Source: Oopsacas minuta | Lineage: Eukaryota; Porifera; Hexactinellida; Lyssacinosida; Leucopsacidae | NCBI GenBank assembly: GCA_024704765.1 | Contig: JAKMXF010000332.1 | Location: 292,018 to 356,017, forward strand | DNA length: 64,000 bases | Reading direction: 5' to 3' | The notes under the pieces: generated by a model | What the model was told of the DNA's origin: nothing | The model's input: only the letters and a program-made list of their open reading frames with translations | The model's database searches: none | Shown: one piece after another, positions 46,747-57,170 of the stretch | Layout of the letters: the number at the start of each line of letters is the position of its first letter | How positions within the stretch are numbered: the stretch's first letter is position 1 | Position numbers and translations under genes: made by a program

Positions 46747-47761
46747 CTTAAAAGAGTTTAGGAATTACGAGATGAAATATCAAGTTTCTTAGCCTCATAG
46801 GGCAAGAAAGTTCCTGAATTCGAAGATACAATTGGATTAGCGACTTTGCCTTCCTTGAGATATGAGTACACACCTAAATATTCTAAATTCTACATTTCAG
46901 GGAAAGAACATGTTGATTCATGAACTTTATGCCACAATTCGAAGTTTTGAGATGAAACATGCTCTATTTAAGTTACAGCTTAAAAATAACAATTTTTCTC
47001 ACTTTCCAGCACTAAAATCACAAGATAGTACCGATGGAAACAAATATGCCGATATTATTTCAAATCTCCAAGAAAACTTTGATACTCGATTTGGAGATTT
47101 TAGAAATCAACAACAAAGCTTCGAGATTTTTGCACAGCCTTTCAGTTTGATCCGCAATATGCTCCACAGGAGCTTCAACTTGAACTCATAGACCTGCAGT
47201 CGAGCATAGATCTCAAGACAGACTTCAAGGATGTTAGAGTAATTAGTTTCTATAAAACTCTTCCTTCAGATATCTATCCTGCTATTTTAAAACACGCAAG
47301 AAGGATAACTAGTTTATTTGGAAGCACTTACACTTGCGAGGCATTTTTCTCTAAAATGAAATACATCAAGAACAAATATAGAAGTAATTTGACTGATGAC
47401 CACCTCCAAGACGTTCTTCGTATTTCATCGACTGATATGAAACCTAATATAGATGGCATCTTAATACAACAACAAAAACAGTACCAACCTTCACATTAAT
47501 ATTTTACTCTGATAAATTACTCATAACAATACAGTACTATATTAATATATAGAATCATAATCCTTAACTTTTAATGCGGCTCGCCAATCTAAAACGAAAC
47601 TAATATTTGGCTCATAGAAGAAAAAGGTTGAAGACCCCTGTTCTAAATGATATAAATTGAAGGCACGAATTTGGGATTAATGCATCCTAGTAGCCCACTG
47701 TACACTTAATCACAATTAGGAGACATAATCCACCAATTCGAAACGAAATGATCATCAAATA

Positions 47762-48371
47762 CAGTAAAAACTTCAGAAAGTGAACAGCCCGGGGACAAAG
47801 AAAATTGTTCACTCTTCATGATTTATCATAAAAAGTCTTTCTATTAGAAATTATCAATAACAATCATTTGTGTTAACTTGTTTAAACACTACAAAAGAAG
47901 TCGCCAATAACAGTTTGTTTCTTCTATTGCTTCAGCATGAGTACTAGGTATTTTCATATGCTTCAATATTCATACACTTTTTAAAATATTGGATGGTCTT
48001 GTGTCATGATGTCTAAAAAGCATCTTACAAATTGCTTTTATTCACTTTTAAATACATTTACAACGTAAGTTTTTGTTCTTATCCTAGTTAGGATCGCGGT
48101 GTGCAACTTCTAACATTCTCTGGGACCGGTAGTGCCGCTTCACTCTATCCTATTGTGTAATGAAGCTACAGCCTGTTCACTTTTTAGAGATCATATCCAA
48201 TGCAATTTGGACATTTGAGAACATAGATTAGGTGTTCACATTTCACTTTTCAGTGTTCACAAGTTGGATGGTAATATTGTGTAACAGAATGGAAATTTTC
48301 TGGAGCGAGAAATGGTTTCATATTTTGGAGTTGTTATTTCTTAGTGGTGTTCACTTTTGGAGGTTTTAATG
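47762..48371. mobile_element. pogo/Tigger-like MITE, 610 bp
   Basis: The left end is CAGTAAAAACTTCAGAAAGT and the right, reversed, CATTAAAACCTCCAAAAGTG, with TA on both sides. TGTTCAC(T) recurs internally as in the Tigger element at 11351. No coding capacity. Confidence 0.75.
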
Positions 48372-48783
48372 TATGTAAAATTGCTAAGCTCAATGTAGTT
48401 TAGTTACTGGTGACTCAGCGTCATACAATTAGAAATTTGTTTTAAACAAACACATTATTAGCTACTGCTCAGCCAAAATAGATTTTAGATGGTTGAGAGT
48501 TTAACCACATGTAGTCCTCTATATCCAGTGATAATTACAGCCTAAACCCTTAAAATTCATTGGATGGACTATGGGCAGGGCCAATCCCAGGAATTTTAGA
48601 TGGGGGTGCAACATAAGTTTGCCAACTGTAAATTGAAACCGTGTTATCTATAACGGACCAAGGGTGAACAACATAAAAGTGGGCGTTAGAGGGGAGGACA
48701 AAGGATTATCAATAGGGGGTTCATAAGTTCTAGCGTAGCGAACGTTTTTATGGGGTCTTTGCACAGAACCAATTTTGATTATA

Positions 48784-48933
48784 CAGTAAAGTCTCGTTAA
48801 TACGAACACGGTTAAGGAGTAAAAATGTGTATACTTTAACAGTCCTTTCGATGCCTTTTCAATGTAAATTAGTTCGGATAAGGAGTACAAATTTTGGCAG
48901 TCCCCTGGTGTATGTATTAACAAGAGTCTATTG
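48784..48933. mobile_element. pogo-like MITE, copy 2 of the family at 1469
   Basis: The ends are CAGTAAAGTCTCGTTAATAC and, reversed, CAATAGACTCTTGTTAATAC, with TA flanks. The interior shares CGATGCCTTTTCAATGTAAA with the copy at 1469. Confidence 0.85.
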
Positions 48934-49064
48934 TATAACAATATATTTATCATTATAGTACTTGTTTCGAGAAATAATATCCGAATCAAATTATTCATCA
49001 TGTCAATATTCCTCAAATACATAAATACAGTTGAAAACGACTTCCCTGAGGGCCGCCGCAGCTA

Positions 49065-49170
49065 ATTAAAGCTTATGGGTGTCCATGATTATAAATTGTG
49101 GTAACAGCCTTTACCATAGAGGATAATGCAAAGGTCATTCATAGCAACGGGTATTCGGACACACAGGGTG
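49065..49170. repeat. Dispersed repeat shared with 15885-15980
   Basis: Ordered blocks GTCCAT, ATAGA.GATAATG and AAAG.TCAT.CATAG are shared with 15885-15980. Short and diverged. Confidence 0.45.
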
Positions 49171-52069
49171 GCGCTGTCCTTCCTCGTGTTTTTCATGATC
49201 AGATTGTAAATAATGCGGGAATTATATACATACTATTTCCATAGGTATATTCTTACTATTGGTATTCTTCTTACCACATTTTCCTAGATGCAAATATGCA
49301 AGGCCGTCGGAAGCCCATGTTAGTATTATAATATAAATTGGGAGGCCAAGGCCACCAAAGTCGCCCTGCTTCTGAAGGCCCTGCCAATATGTAAGAAAAA
49401 CAGGGTTCAATTGTAAACCCAATTAGATCCAGCCATTGGGGTCCACGGGTACCATGTGAACTCTCCCAGTCTGCCCTTGTGATATGAAGGAATGATCGCT
49501 ATTGAGATCGATCAATATTAACATTCGTCTCGATCTATATTCAATATCGCCTACTGGGGAATAATATTTTTGGCAGGAAAGTGGATCTAGAAACAGGAGA
49601 AACAATATACCGAAGGGAAATGAATGCTAATCCTTCATTATATATAATCTAAGCAAGAAAATATAATTATTTCTAATTAGAAGTTTCAACTGTACTAAAT
49701 CAGAATTTTCTGGCTCTTTTGTACTTGAGGTCATTAACCAAACCTCTGACTTTTTGATTTAAGTCAAATTTAGCAGATATATGTCTACTCTAAAATGTTA
49801 TTGTCTCTTAATAATTGTATTGCCGAATGAAAGCGATATACCAATAATATTCTTTTGAATCATATTTAAATTATATTTTGAATTTTGTAGAGATAATTTG
49901 GTACCAAAACTAAGTTTAAATTATTGTTTAAAAGATTAGTGAAGAATCCCTCTGGTGAGGAGCTAGACTTTAAAAACCCCAATTAATGAAGTCATCGTGG
50001 CCAAATGATCAATAAATATGACGGCTGAAATCTAAATAGTAGAGACTGGACGGAAACTAGCCAACTGTGAAAAATATGAGTGATATCACAGCACCCGTCG
50101 GAAGTGCCTTGACCAGGAATATACTCCGGATAATATATTCATAACATTTCCGCTACTTTGTGAATTTCAGGCACGTAGTGTCGAATATATCCGGTAGCAT
50201 ATGACTACAAGCAGTAAGAAATTTCTGTTTCATACTTAATGGTGACCAATTTTGCTCTATTTATTAGTGATAATGATCAAGAGTGTTTCACAGAGGTACC
50301 AAACGATCAACAATATCAAAGTTAATACTTTGGGTTCACCATACAGTGCTTAAATTGCTTTAGGGGTCTGCGTCTAAAAGAAGTGAAAATGCTGGTTTTT
50401 GGTGTCGTTAATAGAAATTCTTCTTTTAATTGGAAAATGCGCTTAATCGGGATAAACTGCTTAGAACCGAGGGGGCCAAAATTTTTGGATTCCTGAGAAT
50501 AAAATTTCTTACAAATTAGTATATTCAACCAACAACCTTATGGCACATTATCTTTATCAAATATTGTTGAAATAACAGTGGTTGAAGGAAGAGGCTATAA
50601 ATATTCTCTGGTTAAAGCACATTTACATTTGTATTATAAATGGGGAATGGGAAGTTCGCAGGAGATTCGGCGATCCGACCTCTCCAACTTAAAGAGGTTC
50701 TACTGTATTTTTATAGAAAAATTTTCCGATAAGACCTAGTACTTCGGTTAATGGATACAAATGTTTGTTTCGCGAATGGTAGCAAAATTTTGGTTCTTTT
50801 GTTTTGTATAGTTAAAGAATTCCTATATATCTAGGAAGATAATAGATAAATTGAATATCAACTAGCGGGCTTCGCTCGCAAAGTTGTTTGACAGCTTTGT
50901 GATTTAGCTTAAGCAGAAATTTGTCCAGGTAAAGCTTTTTCGAAATTGTTCAGATCACGAGGAATCTCGTCTTGATTGAGTTACTAGTATTCATTCAATT
51001 AGTAGAGTTTGTCTCGATTAACACAAAATTTTAGTATTAACTTTGATGAACTTATGTTCCTGGATAATGTCACAATTATGCTAAGTTCACTGTATTATAC
51101 TTCTAGGTATACAACGCTTACAAACCAAAATGTTAAAGCACTAAGATCAATACTTGGCTAGTATACTTTATTTAGTCGGCACAGTAAACATACGAAGGCG
51201 CTCATTTCAATACTGGTGCATTATAGTACAGTATAGTCGGCACAGTAAAACTGTACAAAATATAGCAGAGCTGTATGTAAGAATTTTATTATAAAAACTA
51301 CATATACGTATATACTACATACATCTCGGAATTGCAAACTGGATTCAAAATCGCTTAACACAACAGTGGCTAATTAGACTAGAGAGTAAATGATAAATTA
51401 TAGTCGAATCTGCAAGTTACTAACACTTCTGGACAAGGTCATTATACGATTAAGCGGAATAAAGTATTGATCCCATGAGCCGGGGAAGATTAACAATATT
51501 CGAATGTTTCTGGTTAGGAGAGTAACGAATAATCGATATCCGTCAGTAAGCTTTTAATATCTTCAAAGGAAAATACAATCAAAATTCAAGATACATGAGC
51601 GTTTTCGTGAACGAATAGATAATACCGACATCATGATGGGACCATTAAACTACAAGACACACAAGCCTCTGCTTCGTTAAATTCATAAGAACTGAGCTCC
51701 TCTTATAATACAGCTAGCGTCAACGGTAGGGTCGTGAGGAACAATGGGAATCCCAGTATGGGGGCTGTGCAATGTTTGATAGCCTGGGTTTTGAGAAACC
51801 CTATGAGAAAAGAAAGAATACTTATCACAATATCATCAGTATTACTTACTGAAATGTTACAGTAATACAAATAGTAAGCAAGTACTTTACTATTTGGAAG
51901 TTTTATCGAGGGTACTAGCTAAATACACTTTACTCTTTGTTCGTGTGAAAATTAGGAATTTATACATGGATCACAAAATACAATGCCTGCATGAAATTTT
52001 TAACTAACCTCATTGTTTGGATAAACAAACAAACGAACAAAAATTTGATTAAGAATAAATATCAGATTA
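49171..52069. other. Long gene-free stretch
   Basis: No sustained coding on either strand. The end of a pogo-like MITE (...TTAAAGAGGTTCTACTGTA) is at about 50690-50708. AGTCGGCACAGTAAA recurs at about 51175 and 51236 within a loose 61-bp repeat. Confidence 0.4.
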
Positions 52070-52236
52070 CAGTAGAACCTCTTTAATACGTACACCAAGG
52101 GACGGTCGAGATTTGTACTCCTTATCCGGAGTAAAAACAATTGAATATCCATTGTACGGACTAAAATTGTGTAAAATTCTGTTCGTCTTAGCCGGAAATT
52201 CGGATTAAATGCGTTCGTATTAGCGAGGTTTCACTG
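52070..52236. mobile_element. pogo-like MITE, 167 bp
   Basis: The ends are CAGTAGAACCTCTTTAATAC and, reversed, CAGTGAAACCTCGCTAATAC. TA is on the left and CA on the right. Shares GTACTCCTTATCC (reverse of the 48784 interior) with the other copies. Confidence 0.75.
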
Positions 52237-52666
52237 CAGATTGATTTCCAGAAAGAATATGTCTCAGTGTTTCTCAACCTTATTCGAAGTGCGGCATACT
52301 TATCCATCAATATTCTTCAAGGCGCAACTGTAAGGTGAATTAAGGGTATTATTCAACTTGAATATATCCATGGTGTAAATTTTAGAATCATATGTACGTA
52401 TATTATATAAGTAAATATTGATGTGAGAGGAGCAATTCTTCTAGACGTTTAGCAATTTCATGTACAAGGAACTAAGCAAACTAAGCCATGAATGCATTTT
52501 AATTAAACAAATTATATATATGAAGGGAAATTGGTTGGTACACTTAACGTATTAATGTATCAGAAACATTTATTTACTATAGCAGGGCATGAATACGTAT
52601 TCAAGATTCATCTAGAAATGGACAATAATCTAATCAGGGATAAATAAATATATATATATATATCCA
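52237..52666. other. 3' flank of RPL35A
   Basis: No coding; ends in a short (AT)n run at 52648-52662. On the minus strand an AATAAA lies at 52574-52569, about 95 bp after the RPL35A stop, a candidate poly(A) signal. Confidence 0.4.
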
Positions 52667-52999
52667 CTAAATCCTCGAAGGATACAACATAATCTTAACA
52701 GAATGCCCCATGGCAGTAGCCGGGAGATTTCTTCTAAACTTTGCGCGAACTACACCTCGATTGCCATGAGATTTGATAATGCGTCCCCAAAGAACTTTGT
52801 ATTTGCTGGATTTCTCTTGGCCGCAGCGTGTTCTCTTTACTCCACCCTTGTAAATATAAGCCAATCGCTTGCCAAGATAAAAATGAGTTCCTTTCATATC
52901 ACTAACCCCTTCTATCTGAATAAGGGAAGTTTGTGGATGTTGATTTCTAAGGCCACGTTTATAACCAAGAACTTTACCTCTGCAATAAAGACGAGTCAT
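52667..52999 (-). CDS. RPL35A: Large-subunit ribosomal protein eL33 (RPL35A)
   Basis: A complete 110-codon frame matches eukaryotic eL33, a component of the cytosolic 60S ribosomal subunit. It shows GYKRGLRNQ near the N-terminus, IEGV, FYLGKRLAYIY, then WGRIIKSHGNRGVVRAKFRR and NLPATAMGH, and ends with MLYPSRI. The length equals the usual family length, and there are no stops or frameshifts. It has no introns in the coding region. No poly(A) tail or flanking repeat was found to prove a retrocopy. The stop is TAG at 52669-52667. It is the only fully intact gene in the window and the strongest candidate for an expressed host gene. Confidence 0.97.
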   Translation of the reverse strand: MTRLYCRGKVLGYKRGLRNQHPQTSLIQIEGVSDMKGTHFYLGKRLAYIYKGGVKRTRCGQEKSSKYKVLWGRIIKSHGNRGVVRAKFRRNLPATAMGHSVKIMLYPSRI

Positions 53000-53005
53000 A
53001 ATAAT

Positions 53006-53018
53006 CTAAAAAGAGAAG
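53006..53018 (-). promoter_or_regulatory. Pyrimidine tract + AG before RPL35A start
   Basis: Seven bases upstream of the RPL35A ATG the minus strand reads CTTCTCTTTTTAG. This could be a splice acceptor of a 5'-UTR intron. Alternatively it could be a 5'-terminal oligopyrimidine (TOP) tract, which ribosomal protein mRNAs of animals carry at the cap site. The sequence alone does not decide between them. Confidence 0.45.
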
Positions 53019-53313
53019 TAAATCGGAGATACATAATCAATGTATGAATTATTAGTAGAATAAATAGGAATGAATTGTGCAAGGTTGATCTACCGGTGAT
53101 CTGGTTCGTGTATGCATACTTTCAAGTAAAATAATATTTGTGAGTCGAAGGTTTGTGACTAACATTATTACTGAACAAGTTAAAAAATTACTAAGTCAAA
53201 AATACTCTGTCCGGTTACCTCAGAATACCGGCTGAAACGAATTCTCTAGCATCATTTGAATTACCAGGGGACATGTGTGAAAATATGGTTAATCATATGA
53301 TAAATACGGATGT

Positions 53314-53351
<38 letters not shown>

Positions 53352-54252
53352 ATAGGTGCACTCTCAGCACTGGGGCAACATGCACCTGGCGCAATGTAAA
53401 AATAGGTGGCGAAAAATGTGCAACCCTGCCTACGCCACATTCCATACAGAAGGATAATAATTACATCAAATTACAATATACGTACATAGATTGTAGCCCC
53501 CTAGATAATAGAAACAGGACAAACATACGTATACACGCAGAGAAACAAATTGAGAAACATTATGAGATTAAAAAATATTGATAGTAAAGTGGTTTTAATG
53601 CAAAGAATAAACAAAAAATAGATTTCATTTTTAATGGTTTAAACTCGTTCTTGGTTGTTTGAATAATGTTAATTTCAAATTTCAATTCGATCGAATACAT
53701 ATAGCTCTCACAATATGAATTAAAAGAATCAATCAAAAATAGTTCTATTTACGGCTTCAGTGATGCTAATGCTAGCATTAATTTAAGTGTATTTGAGCGC
53801 GTCACAGAATTCTCCGAATCAAATGTATTTTATTTCCTCAACACAATTCAGTTATGCTAAATCTGATTCCTCATTTTCGTCAGCGTATCTTCACTACATT
53901 TGGATTCAAAGTTGATTTGATTAATGGTACTTCAGAGGTACAATAATTTTAAAAAGAACTTCCAGGTGACCGCAAAAAAAACACCACAAAACACCACTTA
54001 GAAATTAATTCCAAATGGCATAATAATATCTAAAAGACATATCAAAATGATACGCCCCGAAACAGTGTGCAACATGAAAAATTTCAGCGAATTCCATTGT
54101 CGCCTTTTTGTTGCTATGCAATTTATATGCTAAATTTATCTACTCGATTGCAACATTCCAATTACCAATAAATGTAATATATAAATACATGATTAATATG
54201 ATATTAACAAATTGAATTTGCTTATAATCAACCGTTTTCTACGCTTTTTTCA
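53019..54252. other. No genes; (AT)n microsatellite at 53316-53347
   Basis: A 32-bp AT run lies at 53316-53347. The 102-codon frame that spans it is repeat-driven. The left terminus of the RAG1-like element should be here but was not identified. Confidence 0.5.
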
Positions 54253-55203
54253 ATGACTCAAGAACTAACTTTCCCTAACTCTCATCTTGAATTTGGGAAG
54301 ATTTTGAAAGACAATAACAACTGTATCTCGAGGACACTCAGTTTCTTTGAGCAGAACTTCCAAATGGACTTCGAAGAAAGGAAACAATTGGAAGCAACGT
54401 TCCTCCGAGTAAGAAGCAGGATCAGGAAGGCAAAGAAATCGCTAGATTGCTTAGAGGGAGACTGGTGGCATTGTGGTATATACATGGAACCAGAGTTGAA
54501 GAAGAACCATTTTTATGATACCGTTGAGCTATCCTCAGATGATGAAGAAGTCATATCCACACTCTCTGCAAACCATAGGAAGAGTATTGACAATCTCACG
54601 ATGCAACAACTATGCTTACGACTCTCAAATGTCTTGGAATCTATCAAAGCACTCTCAATCGTTGAGAATACTTCAGAAATCAAGATAGCTGCACTTGCCT
54701 TGCAACTACTATCGAACCAAACAAAACAGCGAGAAATAGCTAAAGTTTCAAAATCTGTAGTCTATGACAAGTTTTCGGGTCAATTCGGTAAAATGTTGAA
54801 GAAGAGCTCGATGTTACCAAGACAGTGTCCCTTGTAGATCTCCTAGAAATTGGCAGGGAAATACACACAACTCCGACATCACTTGCTATCTAGCGATATT
54901 CGTTTCCCGGCATACTATAGGGTAATAGAAGAAAGAAACAGTATAATTTTTACGGTCGGATATTCAGATGTATCCCAATCCTGAAACTCCACTTGGTGTA
55001 TATATGACACAGGAGTTTTTAAACAGTGAGTCGCGAGAGCTTTTTCAGTGGGTCGTGGAAGGTAGGAATTTTTACTGAATTTCAGTGATTCTATTACTAT
55101 TAATTTGTGGTTAGTGTCGCATTGCGTAATTAGAAACCCTATTGTCATTATATGACATCATTGTATTGATTATGAAATAACATAGAAGAAATAGAATCTT
55201 GAA

Positions 55204-55247
55204 GGAATACATACAATTCGTGACATGTCACGAATTGTATGTATTCC
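55204..55247. repeat. Perfect 44-bp palindrome
   Basis: The left arm 55204-55225 starts GGAATACATACAATTCG and ends TGACA; the right arm 55226-55247 is its exact reverse complement with no spacer. It lies in the 5' leader of the hAT element, 130 bp before the transposase start. Confidence 0.95.
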
Positions 55248-55376
55248 AATATTGAAGTGTAATAGTTTAATAAATAATCTATGAAGTCCAGGCTTGTATG
55301 TACAACAAAGAATTATATAAAGACATTTCTAGGCCTTTCAACTTTAACAAGTCCTTCTAATCGTATTTTTACTTAA

Positions 55377-57170
55377 ATGGCAACTAAACGTGCTCCGAAG
55401 CGTGCGTACTCAGATGATTATCTGAAATTTGGAATTACAAGTATAGTAATTGAAGGTATTGCAAAACCACAATGCGTGATATGTCTGAAAGTATTATCTG
55501 CAGAGTCTATGAAGCCGTTTCAGCTTAAAAGACATTTTGAGAAAGAACATCCAACACATAATGACCGAGATGTTTCTTTCTTCCAAAGACAATCTCAATC
55601 TGTCAAGAAATCTAGACTTGATACGACAGGACAGACAGCTATCACTATAAGAGCCGCAGTTGAAGCACCATATGTTGTGTCACTACGTATTTCTAAATCT
55701 AAGAAACCCCATACTATTGGTGAAGAGCTAGTTTTGCCCTGCATGAAAGACATTGTGCGCATAATGATTGGAGCAGATGCAGTAAAAAAACTAAGTTCGC
55801 TGTCAATTTCAGATAACACTGTTCAGTGCAGAATTCAAGAAATGTAAGAGGATATTAAGAACCAAGTTGTGGAGCAAATCAAACAGTCACCCATCTTTGT
55901 TTGGCAATTAGATGAGTCAACTGATGTTTCTTCTTGTGCTCAGCTGATGATATATGTACGTTATATCCACGATTCTAACTTCAAAGAAGAGTTCCTGTTT
56001 TGTCAGCAACTTGATTCTCAAACACGTGGAATTGATGTTTTCAACGAAGTAGATACCTTTTTGTAAAAGAAGGTCTCGATTAGAAAAAAGTTGGGCTGTT
56101 TGCACAGATGGCGCTCCTCTATGTTGGGAAGCCATTCTGGGTTCCAGACACGCGTTAGACAGTTTGTCCCAGATGTGATAACAAATCACTGTATGATTCA
56201 CCGAGAAGCCCTTGCAGCGAAGACTTAGCCAGCCTCGCTAAATGTTATCTTGCAAGAGGTAAGTAAAATAATCAATTTCGTTAAAAGTAGCGCACTCAAC
56301 ACTCGTCTCTTCAGAAATCTTTCTTTAGATATGGATGCTGCGCATATGAATCTGTTATATCACACTGAAGTTAGATGGCTTTCAAAGGGCAATGTTTTGA
56401 AACGTGTTCTAGACCTCAAGGAAGAAACAACAGAATTTTTAAAACTCCAAAAGCGGACGCATTGGCATGATTTATTCGAAAATCACGAATGGATTACTAG
56501 ACTTTGTTATCTTTGCGATATTTTTGAAAGACTCAATACTCTGAACCCCTCATTGCAAGGTAAAGATAGTAATATTATGGATTTTGTAGACAAGCTTTCT
56601 GCCTTTCAAGCAATGCTTGATCTCTGGAGAAACAAGATAAATAGTGGTAGGATTACAATGTTTTCTCACCTCTGTAGCTATGTTGAAGATTGCGAAATTA
56701 GTATCAGCGAAGCTTTGCAAAATGACATTGCAACGCACTTGCAATCACTTAAAGATGAATTCTCTAGATACTTTCCAGAAACAACAAAATCCAAATTTAA
56801 TCTTGTGCGAAATCCTTTTCTGGCCAAAATAGATGACTGCATTCCTGATAATCACGCTGCAGCACAGGAGGATTTCATCAAACTTGTAAACGATTCAGGA
56901 GCACAAACATTATTTTCAAGAGTTGATTTGCCATCTTTTTGGAGTTCTATGCTTGGAAGCTATCCAATAGTATCACAGATTGCCCTGAAGTTACTCATGC
57001 CATTCCCCTCAACTTATTTGTGTGAAGCGGCGTTTTCTAGCATGCTAGTAATCAAAACTAAGGCTAGAAATAGACTTGATGTCGAACCAGATCTACGCTG
57101 CTGCTTAGCAATAACACAGCCTAGAATTCAAAAGCTAGTTGATGAAAAACAACATCAAAAATCACATTAA
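55377..57170 (+). pseudogene. hAT transposase (ZBED5/FAM200 type), few lesions
   Basis: It starts MATKRAPKRAYSDDYLKFGI. A BED finger follows (CVICLKVL ... HFEKEHP). The catalytic region shows WQLDESTDVSSCAQLMIYV and VCTDGAP, then HTEVRWLSKGNVLKRVLDL. A 306-codon intact stretch (56250-57170) ends in the dimerisation block STYLCEAAFSSMLVIKTKAR. Lesions are a TAA at 55845-55847, a frameshift around 56064-56120 and a stop at 56227. At about 580 codons it is near full length. It is similar in organisation to, but not a duplicate of, the copy at 44041. Confidence 0.92.

Larger units (their letters stand above)
44041..47499 (+). pseudogene. hAT transposase (ZBED5/FAM200/SCAND3 type), split
   Basis: The preferred start is the Met at 44041 (MATSTSKKRKIQEEN), although the frame is open from 43852. 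A BED zinc finger follows (CLICRETI, HYNTKHQ). The catalytic domain has LALDESKDICDIEQLAIW and GISTDGAPSMLGTGSGF and ends at FTSVRWLSRVVLKE (45089). After the insertion the strand resumes RVFELRDEISSFL-like text (one stop) at 46755. It continues HLNILNSTFQGKNMLIHELY (46862-47191) and, after a frameshift, the hAT dimerisation block ITSLFGSTYTCEAFFSKMKY, ending at 47499. Stops and frameshifts are few. Confidence 0.9.
43700..47640 (+). mobile_element. hAT element with nested insertion, 3941 bp
   Basis: The left end is CAGGGGTCTTCAACCTGCGA and the right end is TTGAAGACCCCTG. They are flanked by a perfect 8-bp target duplication, TTCTAAAT (43692-43699 and 47641-47648). Inside is a plus-strand BED-finger transposase, split by an insertion at about 45090-46746. 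Without that insertion the element is about 2.3 kb. Confidence 0.95.

Noticed and set aside
52703-53047. Plus-strand 114-codon frame
   Set aside because: It is the antisense shadow of the RPL35A gene.
53273-53581. 102-codon plus-strand frame
   Set aside because: It is driven by the (AT)n run encoding Ile-Tyr repeats; no family resemblance.
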